Positions 24,299-35,573 of a stretch of 64,000 bases of DNA are shown here, in pieces; the first letter of the stretch is position 1, and every line of letters starts with the position of its first letter. The notes below the pieces were generated by a model. It did no database searches. It had not been told where the DNA came from and worked only from the letters and a program-made list of their open reading frames with translations. The DNA is from Distichodus sexfasciatus (lineage: Eukaryota; Chordata; Actinopteri; Characiformes; Distichodontidae): positions 480,001 to 544,000 of the forward strand of contig JAVGVS010000241.1 in NCBI GenBank assembly GCA_032718565.1. Direction: 5' to 3'. The position numbers were made by a program, and so were the translations under genes.

Positions 24299-24459
24299 CA
24301 CACCAAAAATCACTTAAACCTAAGTTACTCCAGAAAGACTCGGAGAGTAACTCTGGATAAACAGATGCCTTGTTTAAACTTTACAATTATGAAAGTAGTA
24401 GGATCATGATACTGTTCAAGTAGTGTGAACTGATTCATGATGGGACTTATCATCTACAC

Positions 24460-24611
24460 CAGGGGTAGGCAACTCTGGTCCTGGAGCTCCGGTGTCCTGG
24501 AGGTCAGATCTTTCACTACCTGATCTCAGATAACCACCAGAAGAGACTGATCAGGTAGGATAGAAAACCTCCAGAACACCAGACCTCCAGGACCAGAGTT
24601 GCCAACCCCTG
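24460..24611. mobile_element. 152 bp hAT-type MITE
   Basis: Ends CAGGGGTAGGCAACTCTGGT and its inverse ACCAGAGTTGCCAACCCCTG. The inverted repeat continues through GGTCCTGGAG. The flanks ATCTACAC and ATCTACAT look like an 8 bp target duplication with one change. Confidence 0.8.
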
Positions 24612-25150
24612 ATCTACATCATCTTTCAGCAATGACTGAATCATTTGGTCACAGAACAACATTCCGTCACGAAAAGTTACACCAGAGTTGGCACAGGAAA
24701 TCATGTGGAAAATCAAAAGTGACGTCCTAGAGGTAACTAGAGGTATGATTAGTAGATTAGGTCCAGTAATTAGTTGACTAATAACTATTATGAGGCTTTG
24801 GTGCTCCTGCCAAAGCTCCATCCACTGTGACACAGCCATGCCTTCCATCATGTTTTCTTTTCATCATTGCACTCTCTTTGGCTATAGCTTACCGCTGACT
24901 GGCCCTGATATTTAGCTGGTCAGAATTTTGCAAGCTTGTTTGATCACATCTTTGTTGTGTTCACACAAAGCAATTGTTGACAGCCAATCAAACATGGATT
25001 TGCGCCAGGCAACCTGTCAGCCTTAAATCATGTAGTGTGAACAAGGCTTTAATGTAACTGGTGAGGAAGTGGTGGCGAGACTGAAGTTCGTTTGGCGGTG
25101 GGAAAATATGGTTTGTGTATATCTATCCAGTCCCACTAAAGTGAAAGGGA

Positions 25151-25393
25151 AAATGAGTGAGTTTTTGTCATTGTGAACACAGCACAGCACACACTACACC
25201 ACAAGGACCTCTGCATTTGACGCATGCATGAAGAAGCAGCGGGCAGCTTTCTGGCACAACCCAGGGAGCAGTGCTTGGGGATGGTACCTTGCTCATGAGT
25301 ACCTCAGTGGTACCTTTACCTGTCTGGGACTCGAACTGGTGACTTTCTGATTTCGTGGTGAACTCCCTAACCGTTACGCTACCAACTGCCCAA
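25151..25393 (-). mobile_element. SINE-A, inverted, full length
   Basis: Runs from TTGTCATTGTGAACACAGCA to CCGTTACGCTACCAACTGCC. The box B complement reads GGGACTCGAACTGG. Confidence 0.8.
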
Positions 25394-26048
25394 TCTTACT
25401 AATGATTTTCTACTCTGGTCAGTTCATGATCATAGTCAAAATATATTGTTTATCTTTCCACAAAATTAGCTAAATTGATTGTTATATTAAGTATCAAAAG
25501 TCGCAATGTTTTGCCTGCTGGTTAAATGGTTGAGAATCTTGAATCTTGAATAAACTTAAAACATATATTTGATACAAATTAAGCTGTGACTTTGATTTCG
25601 ACTTTGATACTCCCAATCAGATCAGGGCGCCACTTCCGGCAAAACCATTGCTCTCATTTAGACTCTGTAAATAAAACTCCTCATCTTTAACTGAGTCCTG
25701 TGAGTGTAATGGCAGTGTGAGCGAGACTCTTGTGGCTTGTGAAGGCGGATTACAGCGCTGTCGGCCACCGGGATGTGCTGCTAGCGTGGCGTCTGCTGAC
25801 ACTAATTGCCTTAATGACAAAATTGGAGCAATGGGAAGCCTCAATGCGTTGGCGAGTGTGTGCGGCGTGCTTGTGTTTGGTTTTGTGTGTGTTGGGGATA
25901 TTCCTCGAGAGCGTGCCGCCTGCCTGCCTGCTTGCCTGTGTTTATATCTGTTTATTTTATGTGCAGAGGCGAGACTTCATCATGCTAATGGCGCTAACGA
26001 GATCCCGCTGAGCACCTGTCTTCGCTAGCCCAACAGCAGCTCACTAAC

Positions 26049-26189
26049 TAATAAATCACACCAGGAAAAACACCGTCTGCGCTAGGCTAAATGCTAGCAT
26101 GCTAACAGATCTTTAGTAATAAATCACGCAGCAGACTGGGTTGCTCGTGTTTGCTGAGAGCGCAGTGCTAACAAAGGCTAATAAATCAC
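26049..26189. promoter_or_regulatory. three spaced TAATAAATCAC motifs
   Basis: Identical 11-mers at 26049-26059, 26117-26127 and 26179-26189 in otherwise non-simple sequence. On the minus strand they read GTGATTTATTA, which resembles the composite site of PBX with posterior HOX proteins. Function is inferred only. Confidence 0.3.
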
Positions 26190-26382
26190 ATGCAGATAAA
26201 CTCAGGATGTGGCTAGGTTAATGGTAACAGAATTCAGCAGTAACACTTGCAGAAATCAATGTTATAAATGGTAGCATTAGCAGTCTGACAGAAGTGTGTT
26301 CACTTTACAGAAAAAGCATGCACTGAGCTAAAAGCATGCTAAAAGAATCTTGGTGAAATTTCACTGAAGAATTTCACCGGGA

Positions 26383-26498
26383 CAGTTGGTAGTGTAACAG
26401 TCAGTGAGTTGGCCCCATGATCTGAGGACCGCCGGTAGAGGTCCTGGACCAGTAAAGGAGCCTAGAGGTACTCATGAGCAAGTTACCGTACCCAAGCA
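26383..26498 (+). mobile_element. SINE-A head
   Basis: Diverged head ACAGTTGGTAGTGTAACAGT; ends at GTACCCAAGCAG, where an inverted copy starts without a gap. Confidence 0.65.
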
Positions 26499-26661
26499 GT
26501 GATTATTTGTAGTTCTGAACACAGCACACTCCAACGAAATGTGACCTCTGCATTTGACCCATCCATAAAGGAGCCCTGGGCAGATTTTTGGCAATGCTCA
26601 GGGACCTTGCTTGTGAGTACCCCATTGGTACCTTTACTTGTCCGATACTTGAAAGGGTGAC
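26499..26661 (-). mobile_element. SINE-A tail part, inverted
   Basis: TGATTATTTGTAGTTCTGAA to GTACCTTTACTTGTCCG, joined tail-inward to the preceding plus-strand copy. Confidence 0.65.
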
Positions 26662-27243
26662 TTTTATCTCTTCCTGAATCATTTTCTTTTGTATGGAATC
26701 TTTACATTTTACTTTAGTATGGGTTTCAGGTACGGTACTCTATTCAACATTATGGCGTAATTCCTGTAGCTGTGCAACTTAAAACGTTTCACTCTTGTGG
26801 TTCAGTGGCCGAGTCTCTTCACATTACTCATGCGTGAAGTGCTCAGGGAGACAGATTAAGAGGTTTAAAGACTACAAGCATTCACTGGAGACCTTTCCCT
26901 TTCCGTATCACTCATTCTCATTCTGTGATGTATTCAGGTAAATTCTGTGACTAACTATATGATCTTTGGATATGTCTATTTTTCAATATGTACAGTTAGA
27001 TCCACATTTCTCTACTTATACTAGTACCTTGTATATATACTTTTAAAAATCGTTCTATTTTTAACCTCATGAGAGCTCAAAAAGTTTGTGAACTTCCTGT
27101 AGGAAGACACATACAAGAGAAATACATCGCTAAAATCTAGAGAACTGCCCCAGTGCAGTCATCAGTTGTATTTTTGTGCAATAAAGTATTTCAAGTGTAT
27201 CTGACTATTTAAAAAATTAGCTAATTTCTGTCTAGTTTTTCAA

Positions 27244-28077
27244 TAGGGATGCACAATAATATCGTGTCGATTGATCGATAATTGCTTTTTTTATGTCACC
27301 GGCATCGGACCGATGCTAAGATGTGGCTGATATTTTCTGCCGATATTTGATGACGCATTTATTGTATGACGGTAAGGTAGCACTTGTGTCAGGCATGTCC
27401 AAAGCGTGTCCAGCACGCGTCTTCTGATTTAAAAGGTATAACGTTATTTTGTGCCAATATATTCTGAGCACATAGTGGAGCGCTGGAGAGTAAAATCTCA
27501 TTTTTTCACGCTAACTAACTAAATTGTGTGTTTGCCTAACTTAGCAAATGTGAGCTCACACCATGAGCCGTGTACTGCCGCACTTCATAGTATGGTAGGT
27601 AATGCGCTCTCGTCATACTTTTCTATGCGTTAGTATGCATCTCAGGAAATAGCCGGGGTTGTAGCTTAACAGCTCTCTATGCACTAAGGAGTGCTCATGG
27701 AGAGTCATATGCATCCTATTTGACTTGGCACACTACATAGACTGAGAAGTGACTTTTTCTTTTTTTTTTTTAATGTTGTGCACTACACTGGAAGTGCTCC
27801 GCCCTCGCTCAACTCCGCTTTCACGCTCGCTTGACTTGCCGCAGTGTTAGAAATATCTAATATTATGATGTTATGATGTTATTTCTGTGCCAAGATTCTG
27901 AGCACGCAGCGGATCTTTGGAAAGCAAAATATTTTGTCTTTGTGTGTGAAACTCTGCCTGCGCTCACGCTCGACTCTGCCTCCTCATTTATCTGCATCGG
28001 TATCAGTATCTGTAGATATAAGCATGAAAATATTGGATATTGGCATCAACCAATAAATCCCACATCGTGCATCTCTA
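27244..28077. mobile_element. 0.83 kb inverted-repeat DNA element
   Basis: Ends TAGGGATGCACAATA and TCGTGCATCTCTA are imperfect inverted copies. Its 27590-27960 interior is shared, in inverse order, with 45860-46260. No transposase frame is seen. Confidence 0.6.
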
Positions 28078-28207
28078 TTTTTATTATAATAAGCTATAGA
28101 ATTTACAAGCTTGTGTATAATATATACTTCAGTGACAGGAATTTCACCATACATATCTAAAATGTCGACTAAAAACAAAACATTTACAAAGTAATTAATC
28201 AATAGAT

Positions 28208-28446
28208 GGGGCAGTTGGTCGTGTAGCGGTTGAGCATTTGCTCTGTGATCAGAAGATCGCAGGTTCGAATCCAGGACTGGTAAAGTTACCACGGAGGTGC
28301 TCATGAGCATGGGCCCCAAGCACTGCTCCACTGCCCATATCAGCTGCCCACTGCTCCCTCACAGATGGGTGAAATGAAGAGGTCACATTTGGTTGTGGTG
28401 CATTGTGTGCTGTGCTGTGTTCACAATGACAAATAATCACCCACAA
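28208..28446 (+). mobile_element. SINE-A, near full length
   Basis: Box A GTCGTGTAGCGGTTGAG and box B GGTTCGAATCC; complete tail CACAATGACAAATAATCACC. Confidence 0.85.
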
Positions 28447-28969
28447 TCACAATGAAAACGGAAATATTTGCTCATGAAAATATTAGATCAGGTTTGTCTT
28501 GCTAATTTCATCCATACATTAAATGAGTAGCGCTGGATAAAGGGATAGAAGGATGTTCAAAAATGTCCAAGATCTCAAAAGGCGTTGAACTTCATTGCGA
28601 TACTGATATTGATTCTGTCACCAGCTGCCTGCACTTATCCCATGTAAGTATATGCAAATCAACCCTCATTTCTGGTGGGAGGGCAGGTTGGACCTCTCAA
28701 AAGTGACACTTCCCACACAGCTCACGTGCAGGTCACAGAAGCAGAAATGACACGAGAGAGCGCCACTCTGTCAGAGAGCGAGACCCGAGCCAGAGGAGGA
28801 GGAGGAGGAGGAGACGGGGACATGCACGCCTGAGCAAATACACTCCTCCTGCTGCTGCCACCTCAGAGAGAGAGAGGGACAGAGAGGGAGAGAGAGTAGG
28901 GCTTCCTCATCATATATTTATCATATACTGGCCTGTCTGTCTACTGTGAGTTCACAATGCTCACAAAAC

Positions 28970-29120
28970 ATCTCTCTTTCTCTCTCCACCCTCTTCTCTC
29001 TCTCACTCTCTCACTCACTCTCTCACCCTGTCGCTTTCTTTCTGCCACTCACGCACACTCTCTACTTTGTTCTTACTCTGTTTTTCTACTCTTTTTCTCT
29101 CCCTACCTTGCATGTTCTTA

Positions 29121-29158
<38 letters not shown>

Positions 29159-29324
29159 ATCTATCTGCATGTTTTTTCTCACGTTTCTCTCTCTTTCTGT
29201 TTCCACATCTATTTCTTTCTAACTCGAATTCACTCACTCACTCTAACCCTCTCTATCTCACTTCTTTCGTTTTAATATATGTCTAACTCTCTCTCACTGA
29301 CTCTCTCTCAAATATCTTTGTCTT

Positions 29325-29373
<49 letters not shown>

Positions 29374-29697
29374 CACCCACTCATTCGCTCACACTTTCTT
29401 TCTCTCTTTCCACTCACTCACACTTTCTCTCTCTCTCCTCACTCACTCACTCATTCTCTCTCTTTCACTCACTCTCTCTCACATTCTTTCTCTGCCCACC
29501 CACTTACTCGCTCACTCATTTACACACTCTTTATTTCTCTCTCTTTCTTCTCTCTTCCCACTCACTCACTTACTCACTCACTCCATCTCTCTCTTTTTCT
29601 CACTCTTTCTCGCTCTCTCTCTCTCTCTCTCATTTTCCACTCACACACACACTCTCCCTCTCTGCTTGTCTTCTCGCTCTCTCTTTCTCTCTCTTTA
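28970..29697 (+). repeat. polypyrimidine (CT)n block with CACT units
   Basis: CTCTCT runs mixed with CACTCACTCACT units over about 730 bp. It gives a GA-rich stretch in the erbb4 transcript within intron 10. Confidence 0.95.
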
Positions 29698-29877
29698 AGC
29701 CTGTTTCTAGGTTTCCCAGAGTAACAGCGACGATGACAGTGTGTGAGTGTGTGTGTGTGTGTATCTGTACAGCTGAGTGGGAGGAGTAAACAGTCTAATC
29801 AATGCTGAGAAATAATACACCCTGTCATAACATGGTAACAACATATTTACACACGTTTAATTACAGGAAATCCATAC

Positions 29878-29951
29878 CAGTGATTTCTCGAACAGTGCGA
29901 AAGACGTTGAGCTTCTCCGGGTCCAGAGCTTCTATGTTGTGGTACACGTCC
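29878..29951 (-). CDS. erbb4: erbb4 exon 10 (domain III)
   Basis: 74 nt as in human, phase 2 in and phase 1 out. ALDPEKLNVFRTVREIT is the recognisable domain III segment. Acceptor is ttttttag and donor is gtatgg (fair). The following intron (intron 10) holds a large GA-rich RNA block (plus strand CT). Confidence 0.96.
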
Positions 29952-30690
29952 CTAAAAAAAGCGGAAAAAGAGGAAAGTTAGGCAGAGAAAGAGTAAGAGT
30001 TTTCCTTTCCTCCTGTGAAACAGACGGACTCTTTGAGATAAAAGCAGATGTTATGTAATCTGATTCTAATCCATTCTCCAGGGAGATCATTTGTAAAGGT
30101 TACCCGTGCGCACTGGCCTGGTTTAACAGATTCCGAAGGATTTTGCGTGCATTCTTTTACATACGGTATAAAAATCCAGGCATGTCCTCATTATACTGGG
30201 AAAATATCACACTCTTCCTGTTCTAGGAGTAAAGTTCTAATGCATATGAGGAAGGATGCTCACATTATGCAGCACTTATTTAAACAACATAATTACCTTC
30301 TAAAAAAATAAAAAAGAAAACTTTAAATAACAGGTTATGGTCAGGAGTTAGACGGAGGCACAACATGATGTAGTTTCTGTCCATAAACATCTATGGAAAG
30401 TTGCATTAAAATTGCATAACAACTTGGTGAGTGGGCAGGGGGTTGGGTATTTATAAGCTCCCCCAAAAATTGAGATTTGTCAGAATTTTGTGGGTGATGA
30501 GACATTTTTTGCCTGTGACGAGAATATTTAATTAAAACGTTCCAAGTTTTCTTTGGGGAGGAATAAAAGTGGGAGAGAAAGTGAGTAAAAGGTCTGTATG
30601 AGAGAGAGAGAGAGAAAAAAATCCACTTCCCTAAACACACATAATTACATATTGCATATTACAGTGTTATAACATCACAAGAGGCCAGGA

Positions 30691-30919
30691 CTGATGAGTG
30701 AGTGATCATTTGTCATTGTGTGCACCACAACCAAATGTGACCTCTGCATTTGACCCATCCGTGAAGGAGCAGTGGGCAGCTAACATGGGAGCAGTGCTTG
30801 GGGACAGTGCTTGAGCAGTACCTTGCTCATGAGTACCTCAGTGGTACCTTTACCAGTCCAGGGATTCGAACCAGTGACCATCTGATCACGGGGTCAACTC
30901 CTTAACCGTTAAACTACCA
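30691..30919 (-). mobile_element. SINE-A, inverted
   Basis: Full length except for a small deletion in the CACAGCACAGCACA region; ends TTAACCGTTAAACTACCAG and touches a plus-strand copy head to head. Confidence 0.8.
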
Positions 30920-31382
30920 GGGAGTAACTGTTACAGAGTTGGTCTTGTGATCTGAGGGTTGCTGGTTTACCAGTCTCAGACTGGTAAAGGTACTACTGAG
31001 GTACTCATGAACAAGGTACAGTCCCCAAGCATGGCTCCCTCGGCGCTGCACTTAAGCTGCCCACTGCTCCTTCACGGTTGGGTCAAATGCATGTGAGTGA
31101 TTATTTGTCATTGTGAATACACCACATCACATGACAGAGTGCACCACAACCAAATGTGACCTCTTCATTTGATTCATCTATGAAGGAGCAGTGGGCAGTT
31201 GACATGGACTTGGGGGCGGTACCATGCTCAAGAGTACCTCAGTCCGGGACTTCAACCGGCAACCCGCTCCAACTCCCTAACCGTTACACTTCCAACTGCC
31301 TTGATGCAGAGGTCACATTTGGTTGTGGTGCACTGTGTGCTATTCTGTGGTGTGTTCACAAAGACAGATAAACACTCACTTT
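30920..31382 (+). mobile_element. SINE-A split by a nested SINE-A
   Basis: The head and body end at GGGTCAAATGCA (31093). The same copy resumes at GATGCAGAGGTCACATTT (31304) and finishes with its GTTCACAAAGACAGATAAAC tail. Confidence 0.75.
31094..31301 (-). mobile_element. SINE-A nested inside another SINE-A
   Basis: Complete inverted copy from TGATTATTTGTCATTGTGAA to CCGTTACACTTCCAACTGCC, inserted at an ATGCA target that appears on both sides. Confidence 0.75.
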
Positions 31383-31432
31383 AATAGGAGTTGTGTCTCC
31401 TATTAGATTTTTTTTGACTTTAGAGACCTCAC

Positions 31433-31559
31433 CCTTTAATCCCTGTGATGAGGAACACCAGGTTGCCGTTAATCTTGGTGCAGTTGACAAACTTGTCGAT
31501 GTTGCTGGAGTCTACAGTCTGAGCGCTCTGCAGGCTCGCCGTCCCGATGCCGTCACACG
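31433..31559 (-). CDS. erbb4: erbb4 exon 9 (start of domain III)
   Basis: 127 nt as in human, phase 1 in and phase 2 out. CDGIGT, SSNIDKF and NCTKINGNLVFLITG mark the transition into domain III (L2), the second ligand-contact domain. NCT is a glycosylation sequon conserved in the family. Acceptor is ttttccag and donor is gtgagg. A SINE cluster ends about 50 nt past the donor (31382). Confidence 0.97.
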
Positions 31560-31706
31560 CTGGAAAACAAACCAAAGGTTTAGCGAACGCCCCACTTGAC
31601 TCAGGAATAACAGCCTTGCAGGACGCCCTTAGGGCAACAACGGTCAAAAAGAATCAGAAATGCTCAGGTAATGCTCTCTAGCATGGCACAATAATACATT
31701 AAGGAA

Positions 31707-31798
31707 TTTTCAGGCCTGGGTTTGAGTCTGACAGCAGCTCTAAAATCACTCCAGAGAGACTGTCCCTGTGATTAGAAAACGTCTCTCTGGATAAAACT
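31707..31798 (+). mobile_element. SINE-B fragment
   Basis: GCCTGGGTTTGAGTCTGAC then CTCCAGAGAGACTGTCCCTG; head missing. Similar tail pieces lie at 1945-2030, 13838-13915 and 15326-15372. Confidence 0.5.
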
Positions 31799-32328
31799 CT
31801 GAAAATACAGATACATTCTTCGAGGCAGCGGCTTAAAACCAATTTAAGCTAGACTTAATGAGAAACCAAGTAAAATCTGATTCTAAAAATAAATGAGCTA
31901 AAAAACAAGTGAATTAATGTAAATAACTAGATAAAACATTTTATTGTAATTGTAATTGTACTTGTAATTTATTTATTTCAGCAGGGACAGGGCACAATAA
32001 AACATTATCTTTGTATAATATAAGGAAAGACACATTGCACCAGGTTTAAGCAAAAATGCTATTTTCCGCTCGTAATCAACTGGAATTAATATTAACTTAA
32101 TGCAAAGAAGTGGTTTAAAAAGAGCAAATAAAAGAATGAAATGGAAAATAAATAAATAAATAAATAAGGAATAAATGATGCCACAAAAGAATAAATGAAG
32201 GAATAAGGGCTTTAATAACGTTCAAATAAAGAATAAAGATTAAATGATTTAATAAATAAACAAAACAACAACAAATCAAGAAACAAATGGATGAAAAAAA
32301 TCTAAAATAAAAAGTTTATAAAACATTA

Positions 32329-32697
32329 CAGACAGTCCCTGAGTCACGATGGTTTGATCTTACGATGACAATAGCGATACGACAAAACTGTACAAATATT
32401 TTACGTTTCGTGCCGTAGGCAAACGTAGTAGCGTACGCGGTACATCATGTCGTGGCCCTGCCAGTATATACTGTACGTATCTCCCGAATTGTGAGATGCC
32501 GCCTCACTCTCACCGGCGATCAACAGAGTTTGCTTGTCTCGGTGTTAGAGCACATATTTGTTACTGTGTTTTTGGTGTTTTAAAGCCCAATTCTAGTGAA
32601 AAAATTCCAAAGTATGTCCCCTGCTGTTAGTGACTGCTGGTAGTTATGATGGAGTCATCGGGAGATCGGGAATCCATCGTAAGTCGGGGACGACCTG
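32329..32697. mobile_element. Tigger/pogo-like short element
   Basis: Ends CAGACAGTCCCTGAGTCACG and, inverted, CAGGTCGTCCCCGACTTACG, each flanked by TA. This fits TA-targeting pogo/Tigger elements by end sequence; no transposase remains. A diverged fragment lies at 61535-61640. Confidence 0.65.
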
Positions 32698-33027
32698 TAC
32701 TCTCTACCCCCAAATGTAGTGGGTTAGAGAAACGTGGAGGGTTTATTGTAAAATGTAGTTGGGGACTAACACAAAGTAGATGTGGTTAAAGATGGATTTG
32801 AGGCTGTAAAATATCTGTGGGGGTCCCTGCGTGTGTGTGTGTGTGTGTACATGTATTTAGGAAGGTTTGAAGACCTGGAACCTGGAAAAACTATGATTTG
32901 TTCATGTCCATGACTTTGTGGCAACATTTTCAGTAATTATTGATATAAATGAGCAAATATTAAACATATTATTTACATTAAGTCATGATGGGAGACAATG
33001 GAAGTACCTCACAAAGTACTACAAGAA

Positions 33028-33064
33028 CGTGTGTGTGTGAGAGAGAGAGTGTGTGTGTGTGTGT
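33028..33064 (+). repeat. GT/GA microsatellite at exon 8 donor
   Basis: GT units, then a GA run, then GT units ending within the donor sequence of exon 8. In the transcript it reads CA-CU-CA. Confidence 0.95.
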
Positions 33065-33066
33065 AC

Positions 33067-33180
33067 CTTTAGGGCATATATCAGTACAGGGGATGCACAT
33101 TTTCATCTTGTTCTCCTCCACCTCCATCTTATTACTGGGACACGCACGAACACACGAGCTGTGATCCACTACAAAGTTAT
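33067..33180 (-). CDS. erbb4: erbb4 exon 8 (end of domain II)
   Basis: 114 nt, same as human, phase 1 in and 1 out, so its loss would be in frame (38 codons). CVRACPSNKMEVEEN and CTDICPK identify ERBB4 specifically. Acceptor is tcttgcag. The donor is gtacac, which lacks the usual A/G at +4/+5 and is itself the start of a CA repeat in the transcript. No internal stop. The exon is sound; the weakness of its donor is described under findings. Confidence 0.96.
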
Positions 33181-33477
33181 CTGCAAGACAAATAGAGAAA
33201 AGTAGAGTTACACACACACACACACACACAGTTTTGTCACACACACCTGACACACACACACACACCGTGTAATTCTCCTGTGCTGGGAAGGCTCCCTGGC
33301 TTGGGTACAACGTGAACAAAGCAATACGTTATGTGAATAGTGTTCCGTCTCTCTTCTCTCCCTGATGTGTGTGTGTGTGTGTGTGTGTCCTGTAATGAAG
33401 TGATCCCCTCTTTGGCACCAGTGATGGCTGGGTATAGTATGACATCAATCAGCATGAAATGCTGGCACCACTGAGAA

Positions 33478-33687
33478 AGAAAAAAAGGAGAGAGAGAGAG
33501 AGAGGAGATTAGAGAGAGAGAGAGAGGAGATGAGAGAGAGCAGAAGTGAAAGAGAGAGGGACAAAGAGGAAAGAGAGGAGGAGAAGAGGTGAGAGACAGA
33601 AAGGTGGAAATAATTGAGAGAGGGAGAGTGAGGGAGACAGAAGAGATGAGATAAAGACAGGGAGAAAGAGGAAAGAGTGGGCAAAAG

Positions 33688-33718
<31 letters not shown>

Positions 33719-33793
33719 GATGTAAGAGTGAGGGAGAAAAAGAGAGGAGATGAAAGAGTGAAGAAGGGAGGGAGAGAGAGGAAAAGAAATAGG

Positions 33794-33830
<37 letters not shown>

Positions 33831-33908
33831 GATGTAAGAGTGAGGGAGAAAAAGAGAGGAGATGAAAGAGTGAAGAAGGGAGGGAGAGAGAGAGAGAGAG
33901 ATGGAGGA
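33478..33908 (+). repeat. polypurine block with duplicated segment
   Basis: GA-rich. The segment around 33711-33770 is repeated at 33827-33885 (GATGAGATGTAAGAGTGAGG unit), a recent tandem duplication. Confidence 0.9.
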
Positions 33909-35548
33909 AGAAATCGTTCTGGGCGTGGCTATTGCTGAAAGGGGCGGAGCTTAGCAGCTTCCTCGTTGCTGTAATAAAACATGGAGTAAGATTTTAGAGT
34001 AAAGGTGTGTTGAGAGGCAGGGAAGCGCTGGTTTAACAGCTACACGGCAGCACCTTCTAAACAACACAAGTTCCATCATCACGCTGGCAAACATGTCTAC
34101 CACCAACCTACAGAGCTCTGTTACACAACACTACACACACACACACACAGTTCTGTAAACACTCTTTTAAAAGGAGCTGACATCCTCTAGCATGTGTGTT
34201 TTAAGAGCGAAGGGGATCCCTGGGTAGGATAAGAGAAGTTTTTCACCGCGATCTATCTCGACGTTCCCTAACAAAGGCCGTACGGAGGAGGTGCTCGCGG
34301 GGATTTATTCTGAAAGCGGCTTTTAGCTCGCATCTGCGGTGTAAACAGTGTTTTGCGGCTCGTCACAGACGACGGCAGCAGACGGCAGATGAACGCTGCA
34401 TCCAAACAAGGAAATCGCACATACAAATGTGTGTTCCTCCCATGTGGTGTCTGCAGGTGTTTGTGGGTGTGTGTCAGCATATGTGTCTGTGTGTGTGTGT
34501 GTGTGTGTGTACTGTTGCTCTGTGTGTACCTAAATATTAGATGGGTTTGTGTGTGTGTGTGTGTTAGGGCATGTGAGAAACCTGACTCTTCATTTATGTG
34601 TGTGTGTGTGGGTGTGTGTGGGTGTATAGAGTATAGATAGGGGTCATAGTCAAGATAATTGTATAAAGCTACTTAAATGGCTACTTTTGTTTTGATTTAC
34701 AACTCTCAAATCTTGAGAGTTGAGTGACAAAAATAAACGCTGCTTAAACAGAGGATGTCCCTGTGTCCCGCGTCTCCCCTGAAACGTCCCAATCTCTGGA
34801 GTCCAAATATGGAGTTTAAAATCCTAACCCCGATCTTATAAAACTCATAAAAAGGTTTAAACTTTTCAAGACCGATGCACGTTTGCCTTGTTTACTATTT
34901 GTTTTTTAATAACCCAGAATCCCTTTAACGTACAGAAACCACCATCAGAATCACAAGACTCTGAACTTAATGGACATTATATTGACTCCTCTGTACGTGA
35001 AATTATCTGTGAGTTATTCCGTGCACAAAAACAGGAGTAAATGCTAAAGATTGCACCGATTCACGTGGACGTGGATTGGATATTGGTCCGATAACGACTC
35101 AGATAGCTGGATCAGGTATCGTTGGTATTGGGCCAGAACTACGCAGCCGATCTATAAACGTGCGATACCACTTTTTTATGTCTGATACAAAAGCAATATT
35201 GTAAATTTTATTTCAACAGAAACAGAAAACAAGGCATGACTGGGATTAATCTGTTCTGCTTAAGGAAAAACTTGACTAAATACAGTTTTCCTACTAAAAC
35301 AACGTAATAATTACACACCCATATATATATGCTAAATTTTTTATTATTAAAATAATATCTCAAACATTATTCCCACAGTTGTGTAATTTTGTGACGGTCC
35401 CTAATCCTGCAGCGCTGAAACCATCAGGAACACAGAGATTGCGAGTGAGAGCTGTACTTTCTGCTATAATAAATATAGAATTACAATAATGTATTACTGT
35501 TTTTTGTATTAACTTGCCCAAAACTATATTAAATTCAGTAGACAATTG

Positions 35549-35573
35549 GTGTGCGTGTGTGTGTGTGTGTGTG
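35549..35573 (+). repeat. (GT)n at exon 7 donor
   Basis: About 11 GT units starting 10 nt from the exon-intron border; CA repeat in the transcript. Confidence 0.95.

Larger units (their letters stand above)
21377..29877 (-). other. erbb4 intron 10
   Basis: The largest complete intron here (8.5 kb). It holds inverted-repeat elements (21717-21890, 22050-22268, 24460-24611, 27244-28077), SINEs of three families, a possible regulatory patch (25740-26200) and a CT block (28970-29697). 23060-24000 and 26700-27240 show nothing I can name. Confidence 0.85.
29952..31432 (-). other. erbb4 intron 9
   Basis: 1.5 kb. The half nearest exon 9 is a cluster of SINEs in alternating orientation (30691-31382). 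The half nearest exon 10 (29960-30690) is unique sequence with a small GA run at 30600-30616. Confidence 0.85.
31560..33066 (-). other. erbb4 intron 8
   Basis: 1.5 kb. It contains a SINE tail-like piece (31707-31798), an A/T-rich stretch with AAAT repeats (31880-32320), a Tigger-like element (32329-32697), and GT runs at 32829-32849 and 33028-33064. The last run reaches the exon 8 donor. Confidence 0.85.
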
